Shown here: positions 56,676-63,488 of the stretch, in pieces | Numbering within the stretch: position 1 is the first letter of the stretch | Layout of the letters: the number at the start of each line of letters is the position of its first letter | NCBI RefSeq assembly: GCF_010669125.1 | Contig: NZ_CP048630.1 | Location: 372,001 to 436,000 of the forward strand | Origin: Ancylobacter pratisalsi | GTDB taxonomy: Bacteria > Pseudomonadota > Alphaproteobacteria > Rhizobiales > Xanthobacteraceae | Direction: 5' to 3' | DNA length: 64,000 bases | Program-made: the position numbers and the translations under genes | The notes under the pieces: model-generated | Database searches by the model: none | What the model saw: the letters and a program-made list of their open reading frames with translations, nothing else | Told to the model about the DNA's origin: nothing

Positions 56676-56939
56676 ATCAGCGCAGAACCGGTCCCGCGCG
56701 GATCACCATTACTGAAATATGCGATCTAAATTGAATTAAATTTGAATCAATCACTGTAATTAATTCGACATTTGTTTATTTGTTTCATAACTATACAATA
56801 AATATACGTCTATACGTAAATAATTTATGCAATTATTTTGACATGTTGCTGCAACTGTTGCGTCATATTGTGCGTATGACTCCTGACGTCAGATCTTCTT
56901 TACGGGCGCTGACGTCCTAAACAGACAGGGAGCCCAATC
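56676..56939. promoter_or_regulatory. AT-rich leader with direct repeats upstream of the exported repeat protein
   Basis: About 150 bp (56720-56860) are strikingly AT-rich, with stretches of AAATT, TTTATTTG and ATAAATATACG. Closer to the gene, CTGACGTC occurs twice (56883-56890 and 56909-56916), 26 bases apart start to start. A GTTGC-T-GCAAC inverted repeat lies near 56845-56855, beside TTGACA. The features suggest a regulated promoter of the kind bound by AT-preferring xenogeneic silencers. GGGAG stands before the ATG at 56940. Confidence 0.55.
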
Positions 56940-58187
56940 ATGTGGCACATTGACAGAGAAGAGCATCGTCGCGGGCCTAGTAGCGCGAGTATCGGTGCGA
57001 TCGTGGCATGTCTTCTGATGATCCCGGCGACGGCGGATGCCCGAGCCGGAGCGCGGGGCGGCGCAGGAATCGGCGGTGCGGTATCGAAGGTCGGCAGCGC
57101 GGCGGACAGTGCGGTTTCCGGCGTCGGCGGCGCGGTCGGCGGCGTCACCTCGCGGATCGGCGGCGCGCTGGCGAGCCGAGACGGGGTAGTCGGCGGAGTC
57201 GGCGATGCGGTTTCCGGCACCACGGAGCGCGTGGGCAATGCCGTCTCCGGCCTGACCTCGGGCGTGGGCGGCGCGCTATCGGGCGGCAGCACGGCAGCGG
57301 CCGCCGGGAGTACCAGCACCACTGGCGGCTCGGTCGCCAGTTCCGGTTCCCAGAACAGCGGCACGACCGAGACAGGCGCGGCCGGCACCCGGTCCGCAAG
57401 CCGGAGCGACAACGCGTCCAACCGCTCGCTCTCCAACGGCGCAACGGCCAGCCTGTTCGGTCTCGAACTCAATCTGTTCAGGCTGAAGCCGCTGCTTTCG
57501 CGCAACAGCACCGGCACTATCGCGAATGTGGACGCCCAGGCCCTCGGCCCGAACGGCGTGAACGCCAATGCCGTCGTGGGCAGCAGCGCGCAGCGGCGCC
57601 TTGGCGTCGATGCCCAGGTCAATGCGCGCCGCACGGCGGTGAACGCGGAAGCGACCGTCGGCGATCGCCGCTCGCCCTCGCGCGCCCTTGCCGATGCGCT
57701 GTTCGGCGCCCGGCTGCTCGGCGAGCGCGGGGTCAACGCCACGGCCGATGCCACCGTGGCCGGCAAGGGGCAGGTGGCCGACGTGAATGCCAATGCCCGT
57801 ATCGGCGGCACCAACGGCCTGGTCGCGGACGCCAAGGCCGATGTCGGCGGCAGCAGCCTTGCCACGGTCAGCCTGGGCATCGGTCGCGCCTTCAGCGGCA
57901 GCGATGACACCGGCGACAATACCGGCGGAGGTAGTGGCGGCGGGACCGGCGGCGGCTCCGTCGGCATGACACCCGGCGCCAGCTCCGGTGGCGGCTCGGC
58001 GAGCAATGGCGGCTCCGCCGGCAATGGTGGCACGGCTCGTCCCTCGGCCACGGCCAGCCGCCGCGTCAACGCCAATTCCGGCACCAACTTCGCCGTCAAG
58101 AAGACGCGCTGCACCGGCGTCCTGTCGGAACCGCGCGCCTATGATGCGGGCATCGTGGCGCTGTGCCGCGAACTCGTGGGCGGCTGA
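56940..58187 (+). CDS. Gly/Ala/Ser/Val-rich exported repeat protein of unknown function
   Basis: A 415-aa protein with a hydrophobic N-terminal signal (IGAIVACLLMIPATADARA). The next ~70 residues repeat SxVGxxVGGVxxRIG-like units (AVSGVGGAVGGVTSRIGGAL, VVGGVGDAVSGTTERVGNAV). A Ser/Thr/Gly linker follows, then a globular-looking FGLELNLFRLKPLLSRN, then alternating units NANAVVG, NAEATVG, NATADATVAG, NANARIGG and DAKADVGG (~180-310). A Gly/Ser linker and a C-terminal segment with two cysteines (TRCTGV, ALCRELVGG) end it. The alternating V/N/A pattern suggests stacked beta strands. I recognise no family. A surface or matrix role is a guess. Confidence 0.75.
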   Translation: MWHIDREEHRRGPSSASIGAIVACLLMIPATADARAGARGGAGIGGAVSKVGSAADSAVSGVGGAVGGVTSRIGGALASRDGVVGGVGDAVSGTTERVGNAVSGLTSGVGGALSGGSTAAAAGSTSTTGGSVASSGSQNSGTTETGAAGTRSASRSDNASNRSLSNGATASLFGLELNLFRLKPLLSRNSTGTIANVDAQALGPNGVNANAVVGSSAQRRLGVDAQVNARRTAVNAEATVGDRRSPSRALADALFGARLLGERGVNATADATVAGKGQVADVNANARIGGTNGLVADAKADVGGSSLATVSLGIGRAFSGSDDTGDNTGGGSGGGTGGGSVGMTPGASSGGGSASNGGSAGNGGTARPSATASRRVNANSGTNFAVKKTRCTGVLSEPRAYDAGIVALCRELVGG

Positions 58188-58197
58188 TCCCCGCCCC

Positions 58198-58225
58198 GGC
58201 CGTCCGGAGCCCGCTCCGGGCGGCC
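58198..58225. terminator. Strong hairpin between convergent genes
   Basis: GGCCGTCCGGAG (58198-58209) pairs with CTCCGGGCGGCC (58214-58225) over twelve positions with one G-T wobble, loop CCCG. It begins 11 bases after the stop of the exported repeat protein and ends six bases before the stop of the leftward gene. No T tract on either strand. Confidence 0.5.
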
Positions 58226-58230
58226 GCGCT

Positions 58231-58626
58231 TCAGTTCCGGCTGTTGGCCCAGGCCCGTACCTCGGCGACGATGTGCCGGAAATCCCAGAACGCCGCCGCC
58301 AGCAGCACCGCCGGCACCAGCGCCAGAACAAGCGCCCAGCCCTGCGACCAGTCCACCGGCCCGCGCGCGAAATCATAGGCGGTATAGGCCCCGAAAAGCG
58401 TCACGATCGCCGCGATGCCGAAATAGGCGACCCGGTCCAGGCGGGTCACGATCAGGGCGATCATCGCGGCAATCACGATCCCGATCAGCGCCGCCCAGAC
58501 CCAGCTCAGCGAGAACAGCGCCGCGGTCCAGCGCCCCGCGCTGGCGGAGATGAAGACCAGCGCCACCAGCACCAGAATTCCCGCCCTCAGGCGGACGATC
58601 CCGGCCTTTTCCTGTCCCACTGTCAT
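58231..58626 (-). CDS. Four-helix membrane protein of unknown function
   Basis: A 131-aa inner-membrane protein with four hydrophobic segments: GILVLVALVFISASAG, ALFSLSWVWAALIGIVIAAM, VAYFGIAAIVTLFGAYTAY and GWALVLALVPAVLLAAAFW. Charged residues are few (RLDRVAYF, FRHIVAEVR). The start MTVGQEKAG is preceded by AGGTGG. I do not recognise a family. It lies between two convergent/divergent neighbours and appears monocistronic. Confidence 0.65.
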   Translation of the reverse strand: MTVGQEKAGIVRLRAGILVLVALVFISASAGRWTAALFSLSWVWAALIGIVIAAMIALIVTRLDRVAYFGIAAIVTLFGAYTAYDFARGPVDWSQGWALVLALVPAVLLAAAFWDFRHIVAEVRAWANSRN

Positions 58627-58789
58627 GATGCCACCTGCCTGAAGCCCGAACGGGAATTCGAGGGCGAGCCTGCCCGAATGCCCGGCGCCACGCAACTTGC
58701 GGCGCCTCGGCGCGTTTGGTCTATTCTCCCGCTTCCTTGTGGCGCCGGATGGTTCAGAATGCCGCGCCGCTCATCCCGAAACCGCCCCC

Positions 58790-59689
58790 ATGAAAAACAC
58801 CATCGCCCTGCTGAACGCCGATGCCGGCACGCTGCTCGACCGCAACGCGGAGGAGGTGCGCGCCCTGGTGGAGCGCGGTCTTGGCGGCGGGGGACGCACC
58901 GTCGAGGTTCACCTGCTGCGCGGCAAGAACTTCCTGCGCGCCATTCGCGCTTCGGGGAACGGCCCGCACGACACGGTCGTCGTCGGCGGCGGCGATGGCA
59001 GCGTCAGCCTTGCGGTCCGCAGCCTGCATGGCTCCGGCAAGGTGCTGGGCATCCTGCCGCTGGGCACGCTCAACCTGCTTGCCCGCGACATCGGCATGCC
59101 GGTCGATCTGGATCAGGCCATTGCCGCGCTCTCGACCGCCGAGCCCGGCGAGGTGGATCTCGCCACGCTGAACGACCGCATCTTCCACACCATTTCCGGC
59201 ATGGGCTTCTTCAGCCAGATGGCACGCGCCCGCGAGATGGCGCGCAAGCTGAAGCTCTGGCGGTTTGTCGCCGTGGCCCTCGCCGCCTTCTACGCGCTGA
59301 GGAGGTCCGGCCGGTTCGAACTCGATGTCACGGTCGACGGCGAGACCCGCCATTTCGACGCGCTGGCGGCTCTGGTCTCGGTCAACCGGTTCTCCGGGCC
59401 GGGCTGGCATCGCGGCCGGCTCGACGAAGGCGTGCTGGAAGTGCACATCGTCGAGGAGCGCGGCGCGCTGGCCCGGCTCAAGGCCGGCGCCGACATGGTC
59501 AACGATACCTGGCGGAACAATCCGGAGATCATCAGCCTCACCGGACAGGAAATCGTGCTGCGCCGCCCGAACCGCAGCCGCTGCTGGGTGTCGACCGACG
59601 GCGAGCTGGACCGGGAGAACGTGCCGCTCACCTATCGCATCAAGCCGGCGGCGCTCGCGGTGCTGAGGCCGCGCCCGCCGGCCGGCTGA
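58790..59689 (+). CDS. Diacylglycerol kinase family lipid/sphingosine kinase
   Basis: A 299-aa DAGK_cat-family lipid kinase. The ATP-binding loop is TVVVGGGDGSVSLAVRSLHG (the GGGDG motif), followed by LGILPLGTLNLLARDIGMPVD, which carries the GTxNxxA-like motif. FHTISGMGFFSQMARAREM and the C-terminal beta domain (WVSTDGELDRE, the DGE motif) complete the fold. Family members phosphorylate diacylglycerol, undecaprenol-like or other lipids; the exact substrate is unknown. The start MKNTIALLNADAG is the family start. It converges on the SIMPL gene 11 bp away. Confidence 0.9.
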   Translation: MKNTIALLNADAGTLLDRNAEEVRALVERGLGGGGRTVEVHLLRGKNFLRAIRASGNGPHDTVVVGGGDGSVSLAVRSLHGSGKVLGILPLGTLNLLARDIGMPVDLDQAIAALSTAEPGEVDLATLNDRIFHTISGMGFFSQMARAREMARKLKLWRFVAVALAAFYALRRSGRFELDVTVDGETRHFDALAALVSVNRFSGPGWHRGRLDEGVLEVHIVEERGALARLKAGADMVNDTWRNNPEIISLTGQEIVLRRPNRSRCWVSTDGELDRENVPLTYRIKPAALAVLRPRPPAG

Positions 59690-59699
59690 GCCGCCCCGT

Positions 59700-60422
59700 T
59701 CAGCGCGGCTCGATCTCGTAGACCAGCGTCACATTCGCCCGCACTTCGGTTTCGCCGGCCTCGACCGGCACCGAATCGGCCTTCATCATCATGGTTGAAG
59801 CCACCATGCGCGGCATGGGCGGTATCGCCCCGTCCGCGCTGACGGCGAGCACGCGCACCAGCCGCTGGCCGGCGGCGGCGGCCATGATCTCGGCGCGGTG
59901 ACGGGCATCCTCGACGGCGGCAACACGCGCCTTGTCCTCCAGCGCGCTGGGGTCGGCGATGTCGAAGGCAATGCCGCCGATCTGGTTCGCACCGGAGGTG
60001 ACCACCTGGTCAAGCAACTCGCCGAGGCGCGCGAGCTCGCGCAGACGCACCGAAACGGTGTTGCGCACCTCATAGCCGGTGATGCGGGGAGCCTCGTTGC
60101 TGTCCTTCTTGGGCGGCGCATATTGCGGCTGGATCGAGAAGCCGGAGGTCGCGACGTCGCGCGCCTCGACGCCGGCCCCCTTGATGGCGGCGATCATCTG
60201 CGCCACCGCCGCCGAATTGGCGTCCAGCGCCTCGCGCGCGGTCTTGGCCTCGCTCACCACCGCGCTGGAGAACGACGCCATGTCCGGCACCCCGGACGCG
60301 GTCCCCTCCCCGGTCACGGTGAGGGTCGGGCGGCGGGGAACAGCGGACATATCCTGCGCCGCGACAGGAGCAATGGCACCCATCAGGGACGCGGCGATCA
60401 GGCAGGCGGGCAGAAACTTCAT
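59700..60422 (-). CDS. SIMPL domain-containing exported protein
   Basis: A 240-aa SIMPL (DUF541) protein with signal peptide (FLPACLIAASLMGAIAPVAAQ). PTLTVTGEGTASGVPDMASF is the family opening, ALDANSAAVAQMIAAIKGAG and VATSGFSIQPQY follow, and GYEVRNTVSVRLRELARLGELLDQVV and ANVTLVYEIEP close it (the former in part). Periplasmic or outer-membrane SIMPL proteins form oligomers; some protect against oxidative stress. The start MKFLPACL was chosen because the upstream frame lacks a signal. It is divergent from the tRNA gene. Confidence 0.88.
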   Translation of the reverse strand: MKFLPACLIAASLMGAIAPVAAQDMSAVPRRPTLTVTGEGTASGVPDMASFSSAVVSEAKTAREALDANSAAVAQMIAAIKGAGVEARDVATSGFSIQPQYAPPKKDSNEAPRITGYEVRNTVSVRLRELARLGELLDQVVTSGANQIGGIAFDIADPSALEDKARVAAVEDARHRAEIMAAAAGQRLVRVLAVSADGAIPPMPRMVASTMMMKADSVPVEAGETEVRANVTLVYEIEPR

Positions 60423-60620
60423 GGTTCGCTTAATCCTCGGACAGCGGGCCGGGTGACGAAGCGGCACAGCACTGTGCGAACACGGCGGCAATGGGGCGGG
60501 CGCGAGCAATGGAACCAGGAAGGTGGACATCTCCACCCGCGCCCACAGCATTCGCCGATGCCCGGTTGGCGGCGCCCCACCCTTTTGCTAGGGTCGCGCC
60601 GCGCCTGGCGGCAGCCGGCC

Positions 60621-60696
60621 GGGCCTGTAGCTCAATGGTTAGAGCCGACCGCTCATAACGGTCTGGTTGCAGGTTCGAGTCCTGCCGGGCCCACCA
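60621..60696 (+). tRNA. tRNA-Ile2 (anticodon CAU, lysidine type)
   Basis: A complete 76-nt cloverleaf: acceptor GGGCCTG with CGGGCCC, D-arm GCTC/GAGC, anticodon stem GACCG/CGGTC with loop CTCATAA (CAU at 60654-60656), T-arm GCAGG TTCGAGT CCTGC, discriminator A and encoded CCA. A CAU anticodon fits either elongator Met or Ile2. The acceptor pairs C4-G69 and C5-G68, which TilS uses to recognise tRNA-Ile2, are present, so AUA-reading isoleucine tRNA after lysidine modification is favoured. A prophage begins right after it, so its 3' end is a likely integration site. Confidence 0.93.
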
Positions 60697-60725
60697 ATAT
60701 TTTCAATGGGTTATATCAATATTGG
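60694..60725. repeat. Inverted repeat at the tRNA/prophage junction
   Basis: CCAATATT (60694-60701), which includes the tRNA CCA, is perfectly repeated in inverse as AATATTGG (60718-60725), 16 bases apart. The intervening sequence is AT-rich. It may terminate the tRNA transcript or belong to the prophage attachment region. The att core itself cannot be defined without the other prophage end. Confidence 0.45.
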
Positions 60726-60763
60726 AAGATGCGGATGGCCCGGCGCCAACGAAACCGCCAACG

Positions 60764-61321
60764 TTATGTTTCCCCATCGACCTTCCATGCCAAACTGATC
60801 GAACTATCCGACGTCACCCAGAGCGTGCGCTCGAATCCATCATTCAGGGGATAGGGTCCATTTGGTGCGCGTTCGCCGCACTCCCTGCACCGCATGCGTA
60901 GCCGCACGGCGTGGACGCTTTCACCTTGCCTCGCCCACATCTGCATCATGGTCTCGCGCACATAGACCGTGCGCCGGCCACACTGGCATTGAAACCCGAT
61001 AAGAGTGCTTTCACCTGACATGAGAACATGATGAGAACGGATTGAGCCAAGCGTCAATCCAAACGCAGAAAAAACCCGCCCTCCAGATGGAGGCGGGGCT
61101 GCGATTTCGGGAGGATCTGTCAGTGACGGCACCCAGGCGCTGCGGGGTAGTGGCGAGCTGTCATGCAGCCCCTTCGGGGCCTCATAGGCCGCGCGGATCA
61201 GCAGCGCCACTAATGCAGCCAGCTCCGCTGCCGTGCCGTTCACACGGTTATGCCGGCGGCGGACTAGGATCATGCCCGTCGCGCGATCGCGGATGATGCG
61301 CTCGGTCACCGCATCGATCAT
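60764..61321 (-). CDS. Prophage protein with C-terminal zinc ribbon (possibly two genes merged)
   Basis: One open frame of 185 aa. The first ~70 residues (MIDAVTERIIRDRATGMILV, then RVNGTAAELAALVALLIRAA) start at an ATG overlapping the stop of the previous phage gene, as ATGA. The last 85 residues form a compact zinc-ribbon protein (FQCQCGRRTVYV, RMRCRECGERAP) that could start alone at ATG 61021. Between them the DNA folds into an intrinsic terminator (61059-61085), odd inside a gene. Either the first gene once ended there, or the frame is a fusion. The zinc ribbon is the last prophage product before the tRNA. Function unknown. Confidence 0.5.
   Translation of the reverse strand: MIDAVTERIIRDRATGMILVRRRHNRVNGTAAELAALVALLIRAAYEAPKGLHDSSPLPRSAWVPSLTDPPEIAAPPPSGGRVFSAFGLTLGSIRSHHVLMSGESTLIGFQCQCGRRTVYVRETMMQMWARQGESVHAVRLRMRCRECGERAPNGPYPLNDGFERTLWVTSDSSISLAWKVDGET
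61059..61085 (-). terminator. Intrinsic terminator of the prophage lysis operon
   Basis: On the minus strand CCCGCCTCC and GGAGGGCGGG form a stem of nine pairs with one bulged G and loop ATCT, followed by TTTTTT. It would end the leftward lysis transcript about 350 bases before the tRNA. The position lies inside a continuous reading frame. Confidence 0.7.
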
Positions 61322-61635
61322 CCGTTCCCCCTTGCCCGCGCTGCCGGTGTGAATGCCTTGTCGATCCGGCCGCTGATGTTGTCGAGGCGGGTGAGGATTT
61401 CCTCGCGCATCTGCGCCAGACTGTCGTTTCGCGCATAGTGCTCCGCAGCATAGAGCTTGTGCTCGCCGAGCTGCTTGTCGAGCAGGCGCACCTCGGCATG
61501 CAGGGCGGCAAGCTGCATATCCTTCGGCGCAACCTCGGCCTTGATCCGATACTCGATCCGCAACCACACCCCGACGATCGCGCCGAGGATCGTCCCCATG
61601 GCAATGACGACCTCCCAAGTGATCGGTCCCGTCAT
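61318..61635 (-). CDS. Prophage small membrane/coiled-coil protein
   Basis: A 105-aa protein with one N-terminal transmembrane segment (WEVVIAMGTILGAIVGVWL) and a long amphipathic coiled-coil (AALHAEVRLLDKQLGEHKLY, then MREEILTRLDNISGRIDKA). Topology with N-terminus out and a soluble helical tail is common in phage-encoded proteins of lysis regions. It overlaps the Rz1-like gene upstream by ATGA and the downstream gene by ATGA, so it is translated within the cassette. Its role is unknown. Confidence 0.7.
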   Translation of the reverse strand: MTGPITWEVVIAMGTILGAIVGVWLRIEYRIKAEVAPKDMQLAALHAEVRLLDKQLGEHKLYAAEHYARNDSLAQMREEILTRLDNISGRIDKAFTPAARARGNG

Positions 61636-61928
61636 GGCGTCCTCCCTCGGCTATTGGCCTCGAAACTCGACTGCACCTCGCCGTACCATTGGCGCCCCTG
61701 GTCAAGTCTGCCGTTCGCCAGCGCAAGCGCGGTGTAGGTTCGCGCCAGCGCGACGCGGGCGTCCATGCCGACCTTGAGCGCCGGCGCGGGAACGGGCGCC
61801 AGCCATGCCGGTGCATCAGGCAGTTGCACCGGAGCCGGTTTAGGGGCCGCCGCGCACCCCGCGCAGATCATCAGCAGTAAGAGGGCAGCGAGTGTCTGGG
61901 CGCGCCGCGATGGCGGATTCGTAGTCAT
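61632..61928 (-). CDS. Rz1-like outer-membrane spanin lipoprotein
   Basis: A 98-aa lipoprotein, MTTNPPSRRAQTLAALLLL..., with lipobox MICAGC, then a Pro-rich stretch (PKPAPVQLPDAPAWLAPVPA) as in Rz1 proteins. The gene starts inside the last 89 bases of the Rz-like gene in a different frame, the architecture used by overlapping spanin pairs. Together the two would bridge inner and outer membrane and fuse them at the end of lysis. It is longer than lambda Rz1 at its C-terminus. The frame extending upstream to 62192 is a shadow. Confidence 0.7.
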   Translation of the reverse strand: MTTNPPSRRAQTLAALLLLMICAGCAAAPKPAPVQLPDAPAWLAPVPAPALKVGMDARVALARTYTALALANGRLDQGRQWYGEVQSSFEANSRGRTP

Positions 61929-62259
61929 CAAGGCGCTCCTGTTTGGCCTGGAGGGTCTCATCGAGCACATGGGCGCGGCGGCTAGCGTCCTTGGCAGCGG
62001 ACTTGGCGATGGAAAGATCACGCTGGGCGGCGGCGAGTTCAGCTCGCAATTGCTCGGCCTCGCACGCCGCCTGCGCCCCGGCATAGCCCGTGGTGTAGCA
62101 GGCATAGGCCAGCGCCAGCGCGCCGCCGACCTGCACCACCGTCCGAAACGGAAGAGCCGGGATGAAGCCGTAAAACAGCGCCGCGATGCCAAGAATCGCG
62201 AAGGTGGAGCCGGCCAGCCCGTTGGTCCAGGAGGGGAAAAGGTCGAGAAGCCAACCCAT
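61840..62259 (-). CDS. Rz-like inner-membrane spanin subunit
   Basis: A 139-aa protein with two hydrophobic segments (STFAILGIAALFYGFIPAL and VVQVGGALALAYACYTTGYA), then a periplasmic coiled coil (CEAEQLRAELAAAQRDLSIAK, then LDETLQAKQERLDDYESAI). It ends CPLTADDLRGVRGGP. The membrane anchor plus coiled coil and the overlapping lipoprotein gene identify it as the i-spanin of an Rz/Rz1 pair; two helices instead of one is a variation. It overlaps the upstream gene by one base. Confidence 0.7.
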   Translation of the reverse strand: MGWLLDLFPSWTNGLAGSTFAILGIAALFYGFIPALPFRTVVQVGGALALAYACYTTGYAGAQAACEAEQLRAELAAAQRDLSIAKSAAKDASRRAHVLDETLQAKQERLDDYESAIAARPDTRCPLTADDLRGVRGGP

Positions 62260-62660
62260 CAGCCCGCCCCCCTCGGCATGACGCCAAAATCGAAGAATCC
62301 GCCACCGGTGAAATGGATCGACCAGCAGCGACGACCGTGCGGCTTAGGCCGCGGGCAGTCGCGATCAACTATGGCGAACTCGTTTTCGTCAGCGGCGCGG
62401 ATGATCTCGATGACGGCCGCCGCGAGAACCTCCGCCTCCACAGCATCTTCCGTCCACGGGATGGCTAGCAAATCAATGTCTTTTACCAGCGAACCATGCG
62501 TAGTGATTGCATAGCCGAGCTGCCTCGCTACCTTGCGGAGGGGGTCTATGGTCATCGAGTACATGCGGAGACACGATGTCGCTCGATCGATCACATAACC
62601 GACGACTTCGGGGCCGTGGCGCCCGGCGACTTCAATCTGCCGCTGTTCTTCGGTGATCAT
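62259..62660 (-). CDS. Prophage protein of unknown function
   Basis: A 133-aa soluble protein, MITEEQRQIEVAGRHGPEVV..., with IDPLRKVARQLGYAITTHGSLVKDIDLLAIPW in the middle (read in two parts). Near the C-terminus it has CPRPKPHGRRCWSIHFTGGG. The central motif resembles the nucleotidyltransferase-like HGSLVKDIDLLAIPW element seen in phage and host hypothetical proteins, but the catalytic pattern is incomplete. It shares one base with the stop of the endolysin gene and one with the start of Rz. Function unknown. Confidence 0.65.
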   Translation of the reverse strand: MITEEQRQIEVAGRHGPEVVGYVIDRATSCLRMYSMTIDPLRKVARQLGYAITTHGSLVKDIDLLAIPWTEDAVEAEVLAAAVIEIIRAADENEFAIVDRDCPRPKPHGRRCWSIHFTGGGFFDFGVMPRGAG

Positions 62661-63250
62661 CACTCCACCCCCGTCACGCACAGCTCACCCTCGCCAATTC
62701 GGAAGGCGTCTCCCATCTCCCGGCGCTTGACTAGGCCGTTGACCACCCGCCCGCCGGCGCGGTTGAAGGCGGTCTGCGCGTCGCAGGCCTCGCGCCATTT
62801 GCCGGCGCGGATCATTCGGGAGGCGGTCGAGCGGCACCACGCCCCGACGCCGAAGTTGAAGGCGCCCGAGATCATGGAGGCCTGCACAGACACCGGCGCC
62901 TTCGCGAAGTTCGGCGCCGCGCACTTGGCGATCGCACCGTAATAATCGCGGTCGACCCGCTCATAGAGCATGGCCTCGCATTCGGGCCGGGTCTTGCGCA
63001 TGCCGGCGCGCACGCCCTTGGTTTCGCCCCAGCAGATCGTCCACACCCCGACCATGTCGCGATAGGAGGTGAGGCGTAGCCCTTCCCAATCCTTGATGAT
63101 GTGTTCGACCGCCAGCACGACGGCGGCCGGGTACTGCTTGCCGCCCGGCGCCGCGACATACCAGAGGCCGCCGATCGAGAGCGCCGCCGCCATGACGGCG
63201 GCGAGCGCGACCGAGGCCCGCTTGCTGGGCTTGAGCTTCTGGGTGGGCAT
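62660..63250 (-). CDS. Prophage endolysin, GH24 lysozyme with signal-anchor-release domain
   Basis: A 196-aa phage lysozyme cutting peptidoglycan. The catalytic triad pattern E-x8-D-x5-T is in DWEGLRLTSYRDMVGVWTIC, with GETKGV after it. VQASMISGAFNFGVGAW and RMIRAGKWREACDAQTAFNR follow (family RrrD type). The N-terminal ASVALAAVMAAALSIGGLWY segment, Ala/Gly-rich and weakly hydrophobic after a basic start, is a SAR domain: the enzyme sits tethered in the inner membrane until released. It overlaps the holin gene and the next gene by one base each. Confidence 0.88.
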   Translation of the reverse strand: MPTQKLKPSKRASVALAAVMAAALSIGGLWYVAAPGGKQYPAAVVLAVEHIIKDWEGLRLTSYRDMVGVWTICWGETKGVRAGMRKTRPECEAMLYERVDRDYYGAIAKCAAPNFAKAPVSVQASMISGAFNFGVGAWCRSTASRMIRAGKWREACDAQTAFNRAGGRVVNGLVKRREMGDAFRIGEGELCVTGVE

Positions 63251-63462
63251 CAGCGGATATCCTTCTGCGCCACGATCCGCGCCACGAAGGCGCCGGCCAC
63301 GACGAGGGTGGTAAGGGCAGCGAGCGCGCCGGATGGGATCGGCAAAAAATCCCCCACGAACGGCATCGCGGCCTCAAAACCGGACAGCAGCCCGGCCAGC
63401 AGGAGCAAGCGGACGCTCCACGCGCGCGCCAGCACGGCGCGCCAGTTTTCAACCAGCCGCAT
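63250..63462 (-). CDS. Prophage holin-like two-helix protein
   Basis: A 70-aa membrane protein, MRLVENWRAVLARAWS..., with two hydrophobic helices (VRLLLLAGLLSGFEAAMPFV and ALAALTTLVVAGAFVARIVA) and a short charged tail (QKDIR). Size, topology and position directly before the SAR endolysin fit a holin or pinholin. The longer frame to 63579 adds non-hydrophobic residues overlapping the SGNH gene and was rejected. Its stop shares one base with the endolysin start. Confidence 0.75.
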   Translation of the reverse strand: MRLVENWRAVLARAWSVRLLLLAGLLSGFEAAMPFVGDFLPIPSGALAALTTLVVAGAFVARIVAQKDIR

Positions 63463-63488
63463 GGCGGTCTCCGGATTATGGGGTGGCG

